Assembly (NCBI RefSeq): GCF_030816155.1
Contig: NZ_JAUSXR010000001.1
Span: forward strand, 2,790,001 to 2,854,000
Reading direction: 5' to 3'
DNA: 64,000 nucleotides
Source of the DNA: Arthrobacter woluwensis
GTDB taxonomy: Bacteria > Actinomycetota > Actinomycetes > Actinomycetales > Micrococcaceae
Positions 1 through 8,615 of this stretch are shown piece by piece. Each line of letters opens with the position of its first letter. Positions within the stretch are counted from its first letter, which is position 1. The notes under the pieces were generated by a model that worked only from the letters and a program-made list of their open reading frames with translations, was not told where the DNA came from and searched no databases. Both the position numbers and the translations under genes were made by a program.

Positions 1-1296
1 TACAACGGCGACTTCCTCACGGCGGCCTTCGGGTCCGGCTCTTCCAACGGCTCCGGAACCGCGACCGCCGCCAGCTTCGCCGCCTTCGGCCTCGGCGAGG
101 AGACGTGGTCCAGCGGCCGCGCCCCGGCGTCGAACAACGCACTGTGCGCCTACACGCCCTCCCGCGGCGTCATCTCCGTGCGCGGCAACTGGCCGCTCGT
201 CCCCACCATGGATGTCGTTGTGCCGCACACCCGCAGCATGGACGACCTGCTGGAGGTCCTGGACGTGATCGTCGCCGATGACACCGAGACCCGCGGCGAC
301 TTCTGGCGCGTCCAGGAGTTCGTGGACGTCCCGGCGTCGTCGGAGGTCCACCCGGCGTCCTACCCGGCTCTCGTCCCCGCCGACCGCGGCGAGCGCGCCG
401 CCCTGCTGCGCGGCAAGCGCTTCGGCGTGCCGAAGATGTACATCAACAAGGACGACGACGCCGGCACCCTCGCCGAGGGTGAGGCGCCGTCCGCGCGGGG
501 CATCGGCGGCCCCACGGGGCAGAAGATCGACACGCGGGCTTCGGTGATCGCCCTGTGGGAGGCGGCCCGCCGGGACCTCGAAGCCGCGGGTGCCGAGGTC
601 GTGGAGGTCGACTTCCCCGTGGTGTCGAACTATGAGTCGGACCGTCCGGGCGCACCGAGCATCACGACCCGTGGATTCGTCTCCCCGGAGTACCTGCAGG
701 AGGAGATCGTCGATCTCTCCGCCTGGAGCTGGGACGACTTCCTCGCCGCCAACGGCGACCCGGCGCTCAACAGCCTGGCCCAGGTGGACGGAGCCTCGAT
801 CTTCCCGCACCCGGAGGGCGCGCTCCCGGACCGCTACACGGGCTTCGACGACGACATCGCCGAGTACCCCGCAGTCGTGGCCGAGCGGCCGATCACCCAT
901 CCGCGCGAACTGTACACCCTGGAATCCGGGCTCCTGGGCCTGGAGAAGACCCGACGCGTGGACCTCGAGGAGTGGATGGACGGGTTGGGCCTGGACGCCG
1001 TGATCCTGCCGGCCGCGGCCGATGTCGGACCGGCCGACATGGACGTGCGGGAGGAGTCCGCGGATCTCGGATGGCGGAACGGGGTGTGGGTGTCGAACGG
1101 CAATCTGGTCCCACGTCACCTCGGCATCCCCACGGTCACGGTGCCGATGGGCACCATGGCGGACATCGGCATGCCGGTCGGGCTGAGCTTCTGGGGCAAG
1201 GCCTACACGGACAACGAACTCCTGGCCCTGGCCGCCGCGTTCGAGGCCACCGGCGAGCGCCGCACCGAACCCCCGCGGACGCCGCGCCTGGGCTGA
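1..1296 (+). CDS. Amidase signature-family amidase, 5' end outside window
   Basis: About 431 codons are visible, open from the first base of the window and ending in TGA. The amidase-signature core is at the very start: GSGSSNGSG supplies the glycine/serine loop with the cis-Ser, and TWSSGRAPAS about 25 residues later matches the region holding the nucleophilic Ser. The catalytic Lys would lie upstream and is not visible. The C-terminal half (VILPAAADVGP, then GIPTVTVPMG near the end) also fits the family. These enzymes hydrolyse amide bonds in the cytoplasm; the substrate cannot be told from sequence. Its length, with the missing N-terminus, would be near 500-560 residues. The family is sure, the specificity unknown. 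Confidence 0.85.
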   Translation, partial: YNGDFLTAAFGSGSSNGSGTATAASFAAFGLGEETWSSGRAPASNNALCAYTPSRGVISVRGNWPLVPTMDVVVPHTRSMDDLLEVLDVIVADDTETRGDFWRVQEFVDVPASSEVHPASYPALVPADRGERAALLRGKRFGVPKMYINKDDDAGTLAEGEAPSARGIGGPTGQKIDTRASVIALWEAARRDLEAAGAEVVEVDFPVVSNYESDRPGAPSITTRGFVSPEYLQEEIVDLSAWSWDDFLAANGDPALNSLAQVDGASIFPHPEGALPDRYTGFDDDIAEYPAVVAERPITHPRELYTLESGLLGLEKTRRVDLEEWMDGLGLDAVILPAAADVGPADMDVREESADLGWRNGVWVSNGNLVPRHLGIPTVTVPMGTMADIGMPVGLSFWGKAYTDNELLALAAAFEATGERRTEPPRTPRLG

Positions 1297-1380
1297 GGCC
1301 GGGGCGGACCGGCCGGGCGGGGTCTCAGCGGGGTCTCAGCGGCGTCCCAGCGGCGTCCCAGCAGCGGCTCGCCGGTACCG

Positions 1381-1479
1381 CGAGTTCGTGGTTTCCCGGG
1401 CGAGCCCGCCGAATTCGTGGATTCCAGGTGAGTTCGTGGGCACAGTCCACGAACTCACCTGGAACCCACGAACTCAGCT
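1381..1479. repeat. Intergenic palindrome, GAGTTCGTGG family, copy 1
   Basis: The dyad is centred near 1443. Its inner arms CCAGGTGAGTTCGTGG (1424-1439) and the exact reverse complement (1447-1462) enclose a 7-nt loop. The outer arms continue with few mismatches to about 1410 and 1479. A further half-unit, GAGTTCGTGGTTTCCCGGG, lies just to the left. It sits between convergent genes and slightly overlaps the end of the TPR gene. Related copies lie at 2018-2088 and 15153-15223. It could act as a bidirectional terminator. Confidence 0.8.
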
Positions 1480-1974
1480 CGCGGACGCCCCGGTTCCGGG
1501 CTCCTTCAGCTCGTCGGCGTAGGCCGCGACCGGGCGCGAGTACAACGGGAGCGTCGGTGCGAGCGCAGCCAGGGCGACCTGCAGAGCCTCCCGGGAACGG
1601 CCGGCGTCGAACAGCGCCAAGGCGAGGAAGGCCCGCGACGCCGAGCCCGTCGTCGGGTCCTCCGGAAAGTCCTCCAGGAGGCTCACGGCCTCCGGCGCGC
1701 GTCCGACGTTCCGCAGGGAACTGGCCAGCTGGATGATCGCCTGCGGTCTGCGTTCACCGCCCAGACCGCCGTCGAGCGCCGCCTGATACAGCGGAATCGC
1801 CCGGCTTTCGTACCCCAGGAAATCGTGGACCGAGGCGAGTTCGTACAGGACGGCCGGGTCGCCTTCCGGCCGCTCCCGGGCGAGGTCCTTCATCGCGGCG
1901 AGGAGGATTTCCGGATCGCGGCCGTCTGCGTCGGCCCAGAAGGCGGCGATCCGCCCGTCCCATGTTTCATCCAT
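1474..1974 (-). CDS. Tetratricopeptide repeat protein
   Basis: This is a 166-residue soluble protein with TPR-like helical pairs: AVLYELASVHDFLGYESRAI, then QAIIQLASSLRNVGRAPEAV, then SRAFLALALFDAGRSREALQ. The pattern, with Gly/Ala in the small positions and roughly 35-residue spacing, fits a small all-TPR scaffold. I chose the ATG giving MDETWDGR; upstream in-frame codons run into the neighbouring palindrome and look non-coding. No catalytic motif is present. The likely role is a protein-interaction adaptor of unknown partner. The gene is isolated between two copies of the same palindrome family. Confidence 0.75.
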   Translation of the reverse strand: MDETWDGRIAAFWADADGRDPEILLAAMKDLARERPEGDPAVLYELASVHDFLGYESRAIPLYQAALDGGLGGERRPQAIIQLASSLRNVGRAPEAVSLLEDFPEDPTTGSASRAFLALALFDAGRSREALQVALAALAPTLPLYSRPVAAYADELKEPGTGASAS

Positions 1975-2017
1975 CCAGGCATTCTGGCATGCCCGGAAAA
2001 TACGGCAAGCGAGCACG

Positions 2018-2088
2018 GCTGAGTTCGTGGTTTCCGGGCGAGTTCGCGGGCCCAGTCCACGAACTGACCCGGAACCCACGAACTCAGC
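2018..2088. repeat. Intergenic palindrome, GAGTTCGTGG family, copy 2
   Basis: The left arm begins GCTGAGTTCGTGGTTTCCGG and its near-perfect complement ends at 2088, giving a stem of about 30 bp around a central CGGGCCCAGTC. It lies immediately upstream of the TPR gene start and downstream of the small acidic-protein gene. Confidence 0.8.
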
Positions 2089-2101
2089 GCCGATCGGACA
2101 G

Positions 2102-2139
2102 CATGAAGGCCGCCCGGGAGTGCCCGGACGGCCTTCATG
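2102..2139 (-). terminator. Terminator hairpin
   Basis: CATGAAGGCCG pairs with CGGCCTTCATG around an inner CCCGGG/CCCGG region. It sits 3' of the minus-strand gene that ends at 2193. Confidence 0.6.
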
Positions 2140-2192
2140 ATGGTCGGAGTGGCGGTCGAAGTGGCGGTCGGCGTGGTGCTCGGAACCGCCAC

Positions 2193-2480
2193 TCAGTTCT
2201 GGTGGTCGCCGCCGTCGCTGCTCTCACGCTGCTGAAGGTAGTCCTCGCCGTCCTCGGTGCGCACGACTTCGTACTCCTCGGAGACCTGCTCGATCGCGGC
2301 CTTGTCGGCCGGGCTGGGTTCCTTGACGGGACCCGGGTTGGGCGTCCGCTCGGCATCGCCGAGGACGGCGCCGAGTCCCTGCGACGACGGCGTCACCTCA
2401 TCCTCGGCCACGGCGTCGTCGGCCGACTGCCGTTCGACGGGCTTCCCTGAATTGCGTTCTTCATTCCTGGCGTCGTTCAT
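2193..2480 (-). CDS. Small acidic hypothetical protein
   Basis: This 95-residue, highly charged protein has no membrane segment and no recognised domain. It is rich in Asp, Glu, Ser and Gln (for example EVVRTEDGEDYLQQRE near the C-terminus) and is probably largely disordered. The start ATG is preceded by AAAGGGGACAGG, a convincing ribosome-binding site, which argues that it is a real gene. I do not recognise the family. It is followed by a hairpin terminator at 2102-2139, so it is probably monocistronic. Confidence 0.6.
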   Translation of the reverse strand: MNDARNEERNSGKPVERQSADDAVAEDEVTPSSQGLGAVLGDAERTPNPGPVKEPSPADKAAIEQVSEEYEVVRTEDGEDYLQQRESSDGGDHQN

Positions 2481-2644
2481 CCTGTCCCCTTTCCGGAGCC
2501 GTCCCGAGAGAGATGCCGAACAGTGCGGCCACCCACTTCCCTCGACAGCCATAAATGCTCGATCGTCGAGCTTTCAGGCTATCCAGAAGCGAACGACGGT
2601 GGCAAGGGGGCACTTCCGGGCTTCCGGCGCCAGCTCGCGCCGCC

Positions 2645-3523
2645 CTACGCCGTGACGCGGAGCCTTCGGATGAAGTGCCGGGACTGCTCCGGGCCGTACG
2701 GGAGCACCGGAATGGCCTTGGTGGCGTCGTCGGGCGTCTCGCGCGTGGCCTGGTGCGCCTGGCGGACCGCCATCGCCATGGTGTCCGCCATGGTCTTCAC
2801 TTCGCGGTCGTCCATCGGAGCGCCATGACCGGGGACCAGGTACTCGTAGCGGTGGCGCAGCGCCGAGATATGCCGCAGGGCGTCCGCCCAGTCCACCGGA
2901 TAGGAGTCCTCGAACGCCGGGTAGCCGCCGTGTTCGACCAGGTCACCCGCATAAAGGGTCGTCGCGGAGCCCACCAGGAGGTCGCCGTCGGTATGGCCTC
3001 GCCCCAGGTGGAAGAGCCCCACGCTCCTGCCACCCAGATCCACCAGGACCGGCTGATCCCGGACGATCGCCTGCGGCACCACGAGTGCCGTCGCGTCGCC
3101 CTCGCCGGCCGCCATCTCAGGCTCGAAGACCTCCACCGCCGGACGCTGCGCCTCGCCGGATTCCTCGATGGCGCGGGCGGCGTTCTCATGAGCCCAGAAC
3201 TCGGTGACTCCCGCCTCCTCGAACACGGCATTGCCGAAGAAGTGGTCGTAGTGCGCGTGGGTGTTCACCACCACGAGCGGCAGATCGGTCACGCCGCGCA
3301 CCGCCTCCAGGATCTCCCGGCCCTGCCGCGGACCGCATCCGGTGTCGATGACGAGGGCCCTCTCCTGCCCCACCACCAGCCCGGTGTTGAGAAACTCCGC
3401 CTCCGTGGTCAGGACGTAACTGCCCTGCCCCAGATCTCGCAGACCGACATCGTGCACCGCCACGGAAACCTCCTGTATCGCCGGTGAGCAGGCACGCGGG
3501 CCGACTCCCTGGATGTCGCTCAT
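2645..3523 (-). CDS. MBL-fold metallo-hydrolase
   Basis: This 292-residue metallo-beta-lactamase-fold protein contains the metal motif HxHxDH as THAHYDHFFGN (about residues 88-98). It also has the downstream His in GRGHTDGD, Asp in YAGDLVEHGG and His in VPGHGAP, the usual second, third and fourth metal-binding regions. Such enzymes bind two metal ions and hydrolyse esters, thioesters or beta-lactam-like bonds; the closest general style is the glyoxalase-II/quinone-hydrolase type. The N-terminus has no signal peptide. GGAGGTACG before the ATG supports the start. Substrate unknown. Confidence 0.8.
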   Translation of the reverse strand: MSDIQGVGPRACSPAIQEVSVAVHDVGLRDLGQGSYVLTTEAEFLNTGLVVGQERALVIDTGCGPRQGREILEAVRGVTDLPLVVVNTHAHYDHFFGNAVFEEAGVTEFWAHENAARAIEESGEAQRPAVEVFEPEMAAGEGDATALVVPQAIVRDQPVLVDLGGRSVGLFHLGRGHTDGDLLVGSATTLYAGDLVEHGGYPAFEDSYPVDWADALRHISALRHRYEYLVPGHGAPMDDREVKTMADTMAMAVRQAHQATRETPDDATKAIPVLPYGPEQSRHFIRRLRVTA

Positions 3524-3668
3524 CGTACCTCCGCTCCCTGCCGCTTCCCTGAGACACGCGTAGGCGGGACGGCCCTGCGCTGGGGAGGCGAGGAGCCGTG
3601 TGACTCGCGCGACCGGACCCTGGATGGCTTAATGGCCACGGTCGACGGCGTTCAGGGAAGGGGCCGGC

Positions 3669-4913
3669 ATGCACAAGTGGGCACTGACCTGCTTCGCCGC
3701 GGTGGGCGCGGTCGCGGAGGGCCTCCAGCTCATCGCGCTGATGTGGACCACGCTCCATCTCACCGGCAGCGCCTCGGTGGTCGGGGTGGTGAACGCCTTC
3801 GCCTACCTTCCGGGCGTCATCGCGGGTGTGGCGCTGCGCCGCGCCTTCGACCGCGGCTCCGCGATCACCACCCTGAGCCGGACGAACTGGATCTGCGTGG
3901 CCTTCTCGCTGGCTCTCGCGGCCACCGTCATGACCGGATTGCCGACGGCGGCGCTCATCACCCTCTTCTGCGCCTCGCAAGCGGCCCTGAGCATCGCCAA
4001 ACTCGCCAACAAGAGCGCGCTGGCCCGCGCGCTCCGGCAGATCATCGGACGGCCGGACCTCCCCGCGGTCCAGGGGCGGATCTCCTCGACCACGATCATC
4101 GGCGGCGTGATCGGCAGCGGGGTGTCCGGCCTGCTCCTGGCCCTCGTCGGCGCCGCGTGGTGTTTCGCCGCCGCGGGTGCGCTGTACGCCGTGAGCGTCC
4201 TGCTCATCCGCGCCCTGGGCCGTGGCGATCGGGCGGAGGCGGCCGACGGCGGACCGGCGCGGGCCGTGCGGCCAGGCGCGCCGCAGAGTGGGGCGCCGTC
4301 GTCGGGCGCGGAGGTCTCCGTCATCGGCGCCGAGAGCGCACCGCAGCCCCTCGACGGCGGACGGCTGCTCGCACTCGTGCTCCTCGTCTCGATCCCCAGC
4401 AGCGGTGCACTGCAATTCGTCACCGCCCTCCTGCCCTCCTACGCGAACGCCGTCGTTCCCGGATCCGCCCCGTTCTACTCGGCGCTGGACATCTCCGCCA
4501 TGCTGGGCGGCGTCCTCGCCGGAGCGCTCCTCGGCCCCTCGGCCCGCGTCCGGAGGATGGTCCAGCGCTACGCCCTGGTGACCGGCGGCGTGCTGTGCCT
4601 GCTCCTGGTGCCGCACTGGCCGGCCGTGGTGTCGGTCCTCCTGGTCGGCATCGCCGCCCTGGTCATCACGGCCCACGTGGTCGGCATGCAGATCGCGACC
4701 AACCAGCTGGCCCCGGACGGCGAGATCGGCCGGTACATGGCGGTCCGGAATGCGGGCGCCGGACTCGCCAAAGCCGTCTTCTCGGTGGCCGCCGGAGTGC
4801 TGGCACAGATCGCCGGCGTGCCATCGGCCTGGCTGGCACTCGCGGGCCTCCTCATCGCGGTGGCCGCCGCCTTCAGCCTGAGCCCGGCCTGGCGGAGATT
4901 CACGGCGGCTTGA
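3669..4913 (+). CDS. MFS transporter
   Basis: This 414-residue polytopic membrane protein has about ten to twelve hydrophobic segments in two halves, joined by a Pro/Ala/Gly-rich cytoplasmic loop around residues 190-225. The first half opens with WALTCFAAVGAVAEGLQLIALMW-type packing typical of major facilitator permeases; the second half restarts near LLALVLLVSIPSSGALQF. GGAAGGGG precedes the ATG. Drug or metabolite efflux is plausible, but no motif assigns a substrate. It is followed 65 nt later by the oligopeptidase gene, which has its own promoter. Confidence 0.75.
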   Translation: MHKWALTCFAAVGAVAEGLQLIALMWTTLHLTGSASVVGVVNAFAYLPGVIAGVALRRAFDRGSAITTLSRTNWICVAFSLALAATVMTGLPTAALITLFCASQAALSIAKLANKSALARALRQIIGRPDLPAVQGRISSTTIIGGVIGSGVSGLLLALVGAAWCFAAAGALYAVSVLLIRALGRGDRAEAADGGPARAVRPGAPQSGAPSSGAEVSVIGAESAPQPLDGGRLLALVLLVSIPSSGALQFVTALLPSYANAVVPGSAPFYSALDISAMLGGVLAGALLGPSARVRRMVQRYALVTGGVLCLLLVPHWPAVVSVLLVGIAALVITAHVVGMQIATNQLAPDGEIGRYMAVRNAGAGLAKAVFSVAAGVLAQIAGVPSAWLALAGLLIAVAAAFSLSPAWRRFTAA

Positions 4914-4966
4914 GACGTTCGCCGAGAGCCGATCCCCCACCCCCTCTCCAGCGCTTCCCGTCCCAC

Positions 4967-4978
4967 TAGGCTGGGGTC
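4967..4978 (+). promoter_or_regulatory. -10 element directly before ptrB start (leaderless)
   Basis: TAGGCT at 4967-4972 is followed by 6 nt and then the ATG at 4979. This places the expected transcription start on the first base of the start codon. Confidence 0.55.
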
Positions 4979-7192
4979 ATGACCGCAACACCACACGCTC
5001 CTCAGCCGCCCCGCGCCAAGAAAGTCCCCGTCGAACGCTCCCACCACGGGGACCTGTTCGTGGACGATTACGAATGGCTCCGGGACAAGGAGAACGCCGA
5101 GGTCGTGCAGCACCTCGAGGCGGAGAACGCCTACCAGGAGGCCGTGACCGCGGACCAGGAGCCCCTCCGTGAGGCGATCTTCCAGGAGATCAAGGGCCGC
5201 ACTCTTGAGACCGACCTCTCGGTGCCCGGGCGCAAGGACGGCTGGTGGTACTTCACACGGACCGCCGAGGGCAAGGACTACCCGGTGTTCTGCCGCGTGG
5301 CGGCAGCGGACTCCGGCGACGCCCTGGCCGACTGGACGCCGCCGGTGGTGGCGGCCGACGTCGTGCTCGACGGCGAGCAGACCCTCCTGGACGGCAACGC
5401 GGAAGCCGAGGGGCAGCCGTTCTTCTCCGTGGGCGGCACGGCCGTGACGCGGGACGGCACCCTGTACGCCTACGCCGTGGACAACGCCGGCGACGAGCGT
5501 TTCACCGTCCGCATCAAGGACCTCCGGACGGGCGAGCTCCTGCCGGACGTGATCGAGGGAGCCTTCTACGGGCTCGCCTTCTCCCCTGACGGCACGCGCC
5601 TGTTCTACACGGTGGTGGACGAGACCTGGCGTCCGCACCAGGTCCGCAGCCACACCCTGGGCACCCCGGTGGAGGAGGACGAGCTCGTCTACCAGGAGGA
5701 CGACCCCGGCATGTGGCTCGGCTTCGAGCTGTCCGCCGAACGGACCCACCTGGTGGTCGCGTCGTCCTGCTCCGAGTACAGCGAAGTGCGCCTGCTCGAC
5801 TTCGCCGATCCGGGCGCCGGCCTGCGCACCGTGATCCCCCGCGACGCGCGGATCCTCTACGAGGCGGAGCCGTTCGTCCTGGTGACGGAGGACGACGGCG
5901 AGCCCGTGGACGGCGTCCTGCTGACCCACGACCGCGACGCCGTGAACTCCATGGTCTCCTTCGTCGCATGGGACGAGCTGTCCCGACCGCTGGAGGACCA
6001 GCAGTGGATCACGCTGGTGCCGCACTCCGACGACGTCCGCGTCAACGGAACCGCGATCCTGAAGGACTTCGTCGTCCTCTCGGCGCGTCAGGACACCCTG
6101 GAACGCGTGCAGTTCCTGCCCCGCGAAGGCCTGGGCACCTCGCGGCAGGCCGAGCCGGTGGAACCCGTCTTCGACGAGGAACTGTTCACGTCCTACCTGA
6201 GCGGCGCCGACTTCGCAGCGCCCATGGTGCGCCTGAGCTACACGACCTTCTTCACACCGACCCGGGTGTACGACTTCGTGCTTCCGACGGCGGCGGCCCC
6301 GTCCGGTGAGCTGCTGCTGCGCCGCGAACAGCCCGTGCTCGGCGGTTACGACCCGTCCGACTACGTGGCCACCCGCGAGTGGGCCACGGCCTCCGACGGG
6401 ACCCGCATCCCCCTGTCGGTGCTGCGCCACCGTTCGGTGCAGCCGGACGGGACGGCCCCGGGCCTCGTGTACGGCTACGGCTCCTACGAGGTCAGCATGG
6501 ACCCGGCCTTCGTGGTCTCACGGCTCTCCCTGCTGGACCGTGGCATCGTGTTCGTGGACGCCCACATCCGTGGCGGCGGCGAGCTCGGCCGGCGCTGGTA
6601 CGAACAGGGCAAGAAGCTCGCCAAGAAGAACACCTTCACGGACTTCATCGCCGCCACGGACCACCTCGTGGCTGCGGGCTGGGTGGACCCGCAGCGGGTC
6701 GCCGCCCTGGGCGGCTCGGCCGGCGGCCTCCTCATGGGCGCCGTCGCCAACCTGGCGCCGGAGAAGTACGCGGCGATCGTGGCGCAGGTGCCGTTCGTGG
6801 ACGCGCTGACCACCATCCTCGATCCGGAGCTGCCGCTCTCCGCCCTCGAATGGGAGGAATGGGGCAACCCGATCACGGACCCCGAGGTCTACGCGTACAT
6901 GAAGAGCTACACGCCGTACGAAAACATCCGGGAGACCGCGTACCCGAAGATCGCGGCGGTCACGTCCTTCAACGACACCCGGGTGCTGTACGTGGAGCCC
7001 GCCAAGTGGGTCCAGGCGCTCCGGGACAGGAACACCGGCTCCGAGCCCGTGGTCCTGAAGATCGAGATGGAGGGCGGCCACGGCGGCGCCTCCGGCCGCT
7101 ACGTCCAGTGGCGCGAGCGCGCCTGGGACTACGCCTTCATCACGGACGCCCTGGGCGCCCGTGAGTTGCTGCCGGGTGCGGGACCGCGGTAG
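4979..7192 (+). CDS. ptrB: Oligopeptidase B-like S9 family peptidase
   Basis: This 737-residue prolyl-oligopeptidase-family serine peptidase carries an N-terminal beta-propeller (about residues 60-420) that gates a C-terminal alpha/beta-hydrolase domain. The catalytic Ser lies in GGSAGGLLMGA (about residue 580), the Asp in FNDTRVLYVEPAKW and the His in EGGHGGASGR. RGGGELGRRWYEQGKKLAKK is typical of oligopeptidase B, which cuts after Lys/Arg in short peptides in the cytoplasm. Length matches the family (about 700). There is no signal peptide. The -10 TAGGCT six bases before ATG suggests a leaderless transcript. A hairpin at 7218-7245 follows. Confidence 0.9.
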   Translation: MTATPHAPQPPRAKKVPVERSHHGDLFVDDYEWLRDKENAEVVQHLEAENAYQEAVTADQEPLREAIFQEIKGRTLETDLSVPGRKDGWWYFTRTAEGKDYPVFCRVAAADSGDALADWTPPVVAADVVLDGEQTLLDGNAEAEGQPFFSVGGTAVTRDGTLYAYAVDNAGDERFTVRIKDLRTGELLPDVIEGAFYGLAFSPDGTRLFYTVVDETWRPHQVRSHTLGTPVEEDELVYQEDDPGMWLGFELSAERTHLVVASSCSEYSEVRLLDFADPGAGLRTVIPRDARILYEAEPFVLVTEDDGEPVDGVLLTHDRDAVNSMVSFVAWDELSRPLEDQQWITLVPHSDDVRVNGTAILKDFVVLSARQDTLERVQFLPREGLGTSRQAEPVEPVFDEELFTSYLSGADFAAPMVRLSYTTFFTPTRVYDFVLPTAAAPSGELLLRREQPVLGGYDPSDYVATREWATASDGTRIPLSVLRHRSVQPDGTAPGLVYGYGSYEVSMDPAFVVSRLSLLDRGIVFVDAHIRGGGELGRRWYEQGKKLAKKNTFTDFIAATDHLVAAGWVDPQRVAALGGSAGGLLMGAVANLAPEKYAAIVAQVPFVDALTTILDPELPLSALEWEEWGNPITDPEVYAYMKSYTPYENIRETAYPKIAAVTSFNDTRVLYVEPAKWVQALRDRNTGSEPVVLKIEMEGGHGGASGRYVQWRERAWDYAFITDALGARELLPGAGPR

Positions 7193-7217
7193 ACCCCGCC
7201 ACCATCACGCGCGCTGA

Positions 7218-7245
7218 AGGCCCGCTCCGTTCTCGGGGCGGGCCT
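7218..7245. terminator. Bidirectional terminator hairpin
   Basis: AGGCCCGCTCC pairs with GGGGCGGGCCT (one mismatch) around TTCTC-type loop bases. It lies between the convergent ptrB and acetyltransferase genes. Confidence 0.6.
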
Positions 7246-7268
7246 CCAGTGTGTCCGGGCGACCTCCG

Positions 7269-7793
7269 TCAGCCGACCTGGAACCAGTACCGGCGGAACC
7301 CGTCCCGCGTGTCCTCGTACTGGCCGTCGTTGCCCTCGATCACGGCGCGGGAGGCCTCGTTCTCCTCGACGCACGTGACCAGGACGTCCTGGATGCCCAG
7401 GCCCGGGGCGAGCCGCAGGGATTCGGCGAGCGCCTTGGTCGCGACACCCCGGCGACGCGCGGAGGGCCGCACCGAGTAGCCGATGTGGCCGCCGTAGTTG
7501 AACAGGAAGTCGTTGAGGTCGTGCCGGATGGCCAGGAAGCCGAGGATCTCGTCCTGGCCGTCCTCCACGATCCAGTAGTAGCTGCAGTGCACCCGGCCCG
7601 GAGCCGGTTCCACGGACGTGTCACCCTCGGTGAGCCGCTGCTTCAAGTACTGTTCGAACCCGTCCCGGCTCAGGTTCGGCGCGGCCACTTCCTGGTTGAA
7701 TCCGGAGCCGTCCAGAGGGCCGTCGCCGAAGTCGTGCAGGCAGTCCTTCCAGGCGTCGTAGGCGTCGGCGTGGGGCGCGATCAGAGTCAGCAT
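7269..7793 (-). CDS. GNAT family N-acetyltransferase
   Basis: This 174-residue acetyltransferase has the acetyl-CoA-binding region VRPSARRRGVATKALAESLR (about residues 103-122) preceded by the beta4 strand HIGYSV. The C-terminal LVTCVEENEASRAVIEG gives the beta5 and alpha4 elements of the fold. The substrate is not evident. The start ATG is preceded by GAGGGG with almost no spacing, so this may be a leaderless start (TTCAAT ends 6 nt before) rather than a normal Shine-Dalgarno start. It sits downstream of another GNAT gene on the same strand with 54 nt between them. Confidence 0.8.
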   Translation of the reverse strand: MLTLIAPHADAYDAWKDCLHDFGDGPLDGSGFNQEVAAPNLSRDGFEQYLKQRLTEGDTSVEPAPGRVHCSYYWIVEDGQDEILGFLAIRHDLNDFLFNYGGHIGYSVRPSARRRGVATKALAESLRLAPGLGIQDVLVTCVEENEASRAVIEGNDGQYEDTRDGFRRYWFQVG

Positions 7794-7847
7794 CCCCTCA
7801 TTGAAGCAAACTCCGTGCGCTCCGTCTTGTCACGCGCCCGGCCCGCC

Positions 7848-8441
7848 TCAGCGGGCCTTGCCCAGCCGGTACTCCAGGTTCCTCTTCACGGCGGCCCACT
7901 CCCCCGCCAGGATGGAGAACACCACGGTGTCCCGCAGCACCCCCTCGGGCGTCAGGGCCTGGCTGCGCAGCACCCCGTCCTGCTTCGCGCCGAGCCGGGC
8001 GATCGCTTCGCGCGACTGGTGATTGAGCCAATTGGTCCGGAATTCCACCGCCACGCAGCCCACCGTCTCGAAGGCGTGGCGCAGCAGCAGGTACTTGGAA
8101 TCGGCGTTGGTGCCGGTGCCGTGAGCCGAGCGGCGGTTCCACGTCGAACCGATCTCCAGCCGGGGCAGCGCATGGTCGATGTTCATGAAACTCGTCATCC
8201 CGAGCACCTGGCCGGTCGCGTTGGAGAAGGCCGTGAAGGGCAGCATGCTGCCCGTCTCCTGCAGTGCCAGGCGACGGTCGATCTCGGCCCCCATCGCCTC
8301 CGGACGCGGCACGGAGGTGTACCAGAGGTTCCACAGCTCGCCGTCGTGGACGGCCTCGACCAGCCCGGCTTCGTGGTCCCGGCTCAGGGGTTCGAGGGTG
8401 ACGTATTTCCCGCGCAGCGTCACGGGATCGATTTTTTGCAC
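7848..8441 (-). CDS. RimJ/RimL-type GNAT acetyltransferase
   Basis: A 197-residue protein of the Acetyltransf_3 type. LRGKYVTLEPLSRDH opens the domain, FMNIDHALPRLEIGSTW provides the beta-strand platform, and NWLNHQSREAIARLGAKQDG is the conserved C-terminal region seen in ribosomal-protein-Ser acetyltransferase relatives. Cytoplasmic. It starts at GTG; the next in-frame ATG would remove a conserved strand. Whether the target is a protein N-terminus or a small amine is not determinable. Confidence 0.8.
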   Translation of the reverse strand: MQKIDPVTLRGKYVTLEPLSRDHEAGLVEAVHDGELWNLWYTSVPRPEAMGAEIDRRLALQETGSMLPFTAFSNATGQVLGMTSFMNIDHALPRLEIGSTWNRRSAHGTGTNADSKYLLLRHAFETVGCVAVEFRTNWLNHQSREAIARLGAKQDGVLRSQALTPEGVLRDTVVFSILAGEWAAVKRNLEYRLGKAR

Positions 8442-8523
8442 GAGGACTATTGTGCGGCCCGGACGGCCCGGATTCCAAGGGGTTCACCAAGCGTTCATCT
8501 GCACCGGCGAAGCTCCGGAAACG

Positions 8524-8564
8524 ACGACGGCGGCGCCTCCCGCGTAGGGAGGCGCCGCCGTCGT
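8524..8564 (-). terminator. Strong terminator hairpin after the permease gene
   Basis: A perfect 18-bp stem (8524-8541 with 8547-8564, ACGACGGCGGCGCCTCCC and its complement) encloses a 5-nt loop. It lies 3' of the minus-strand permease gene and just upstream of the next gene's promoter. Confidence 0.75.
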
Positions 8565-8615
8565 GCGCTCAGTCCGTCCGGGCCGGGACCGCGGGTCCCG
8601 GCAACCGGTGGACTG

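Noticed and set aside
3186..4940. 584-codon minus-strand frame opposite the MFS transporter
   Set aside because: Low-complexity Arg/Gly/Asp sequence covering a clear membrane protein gene in antisense.
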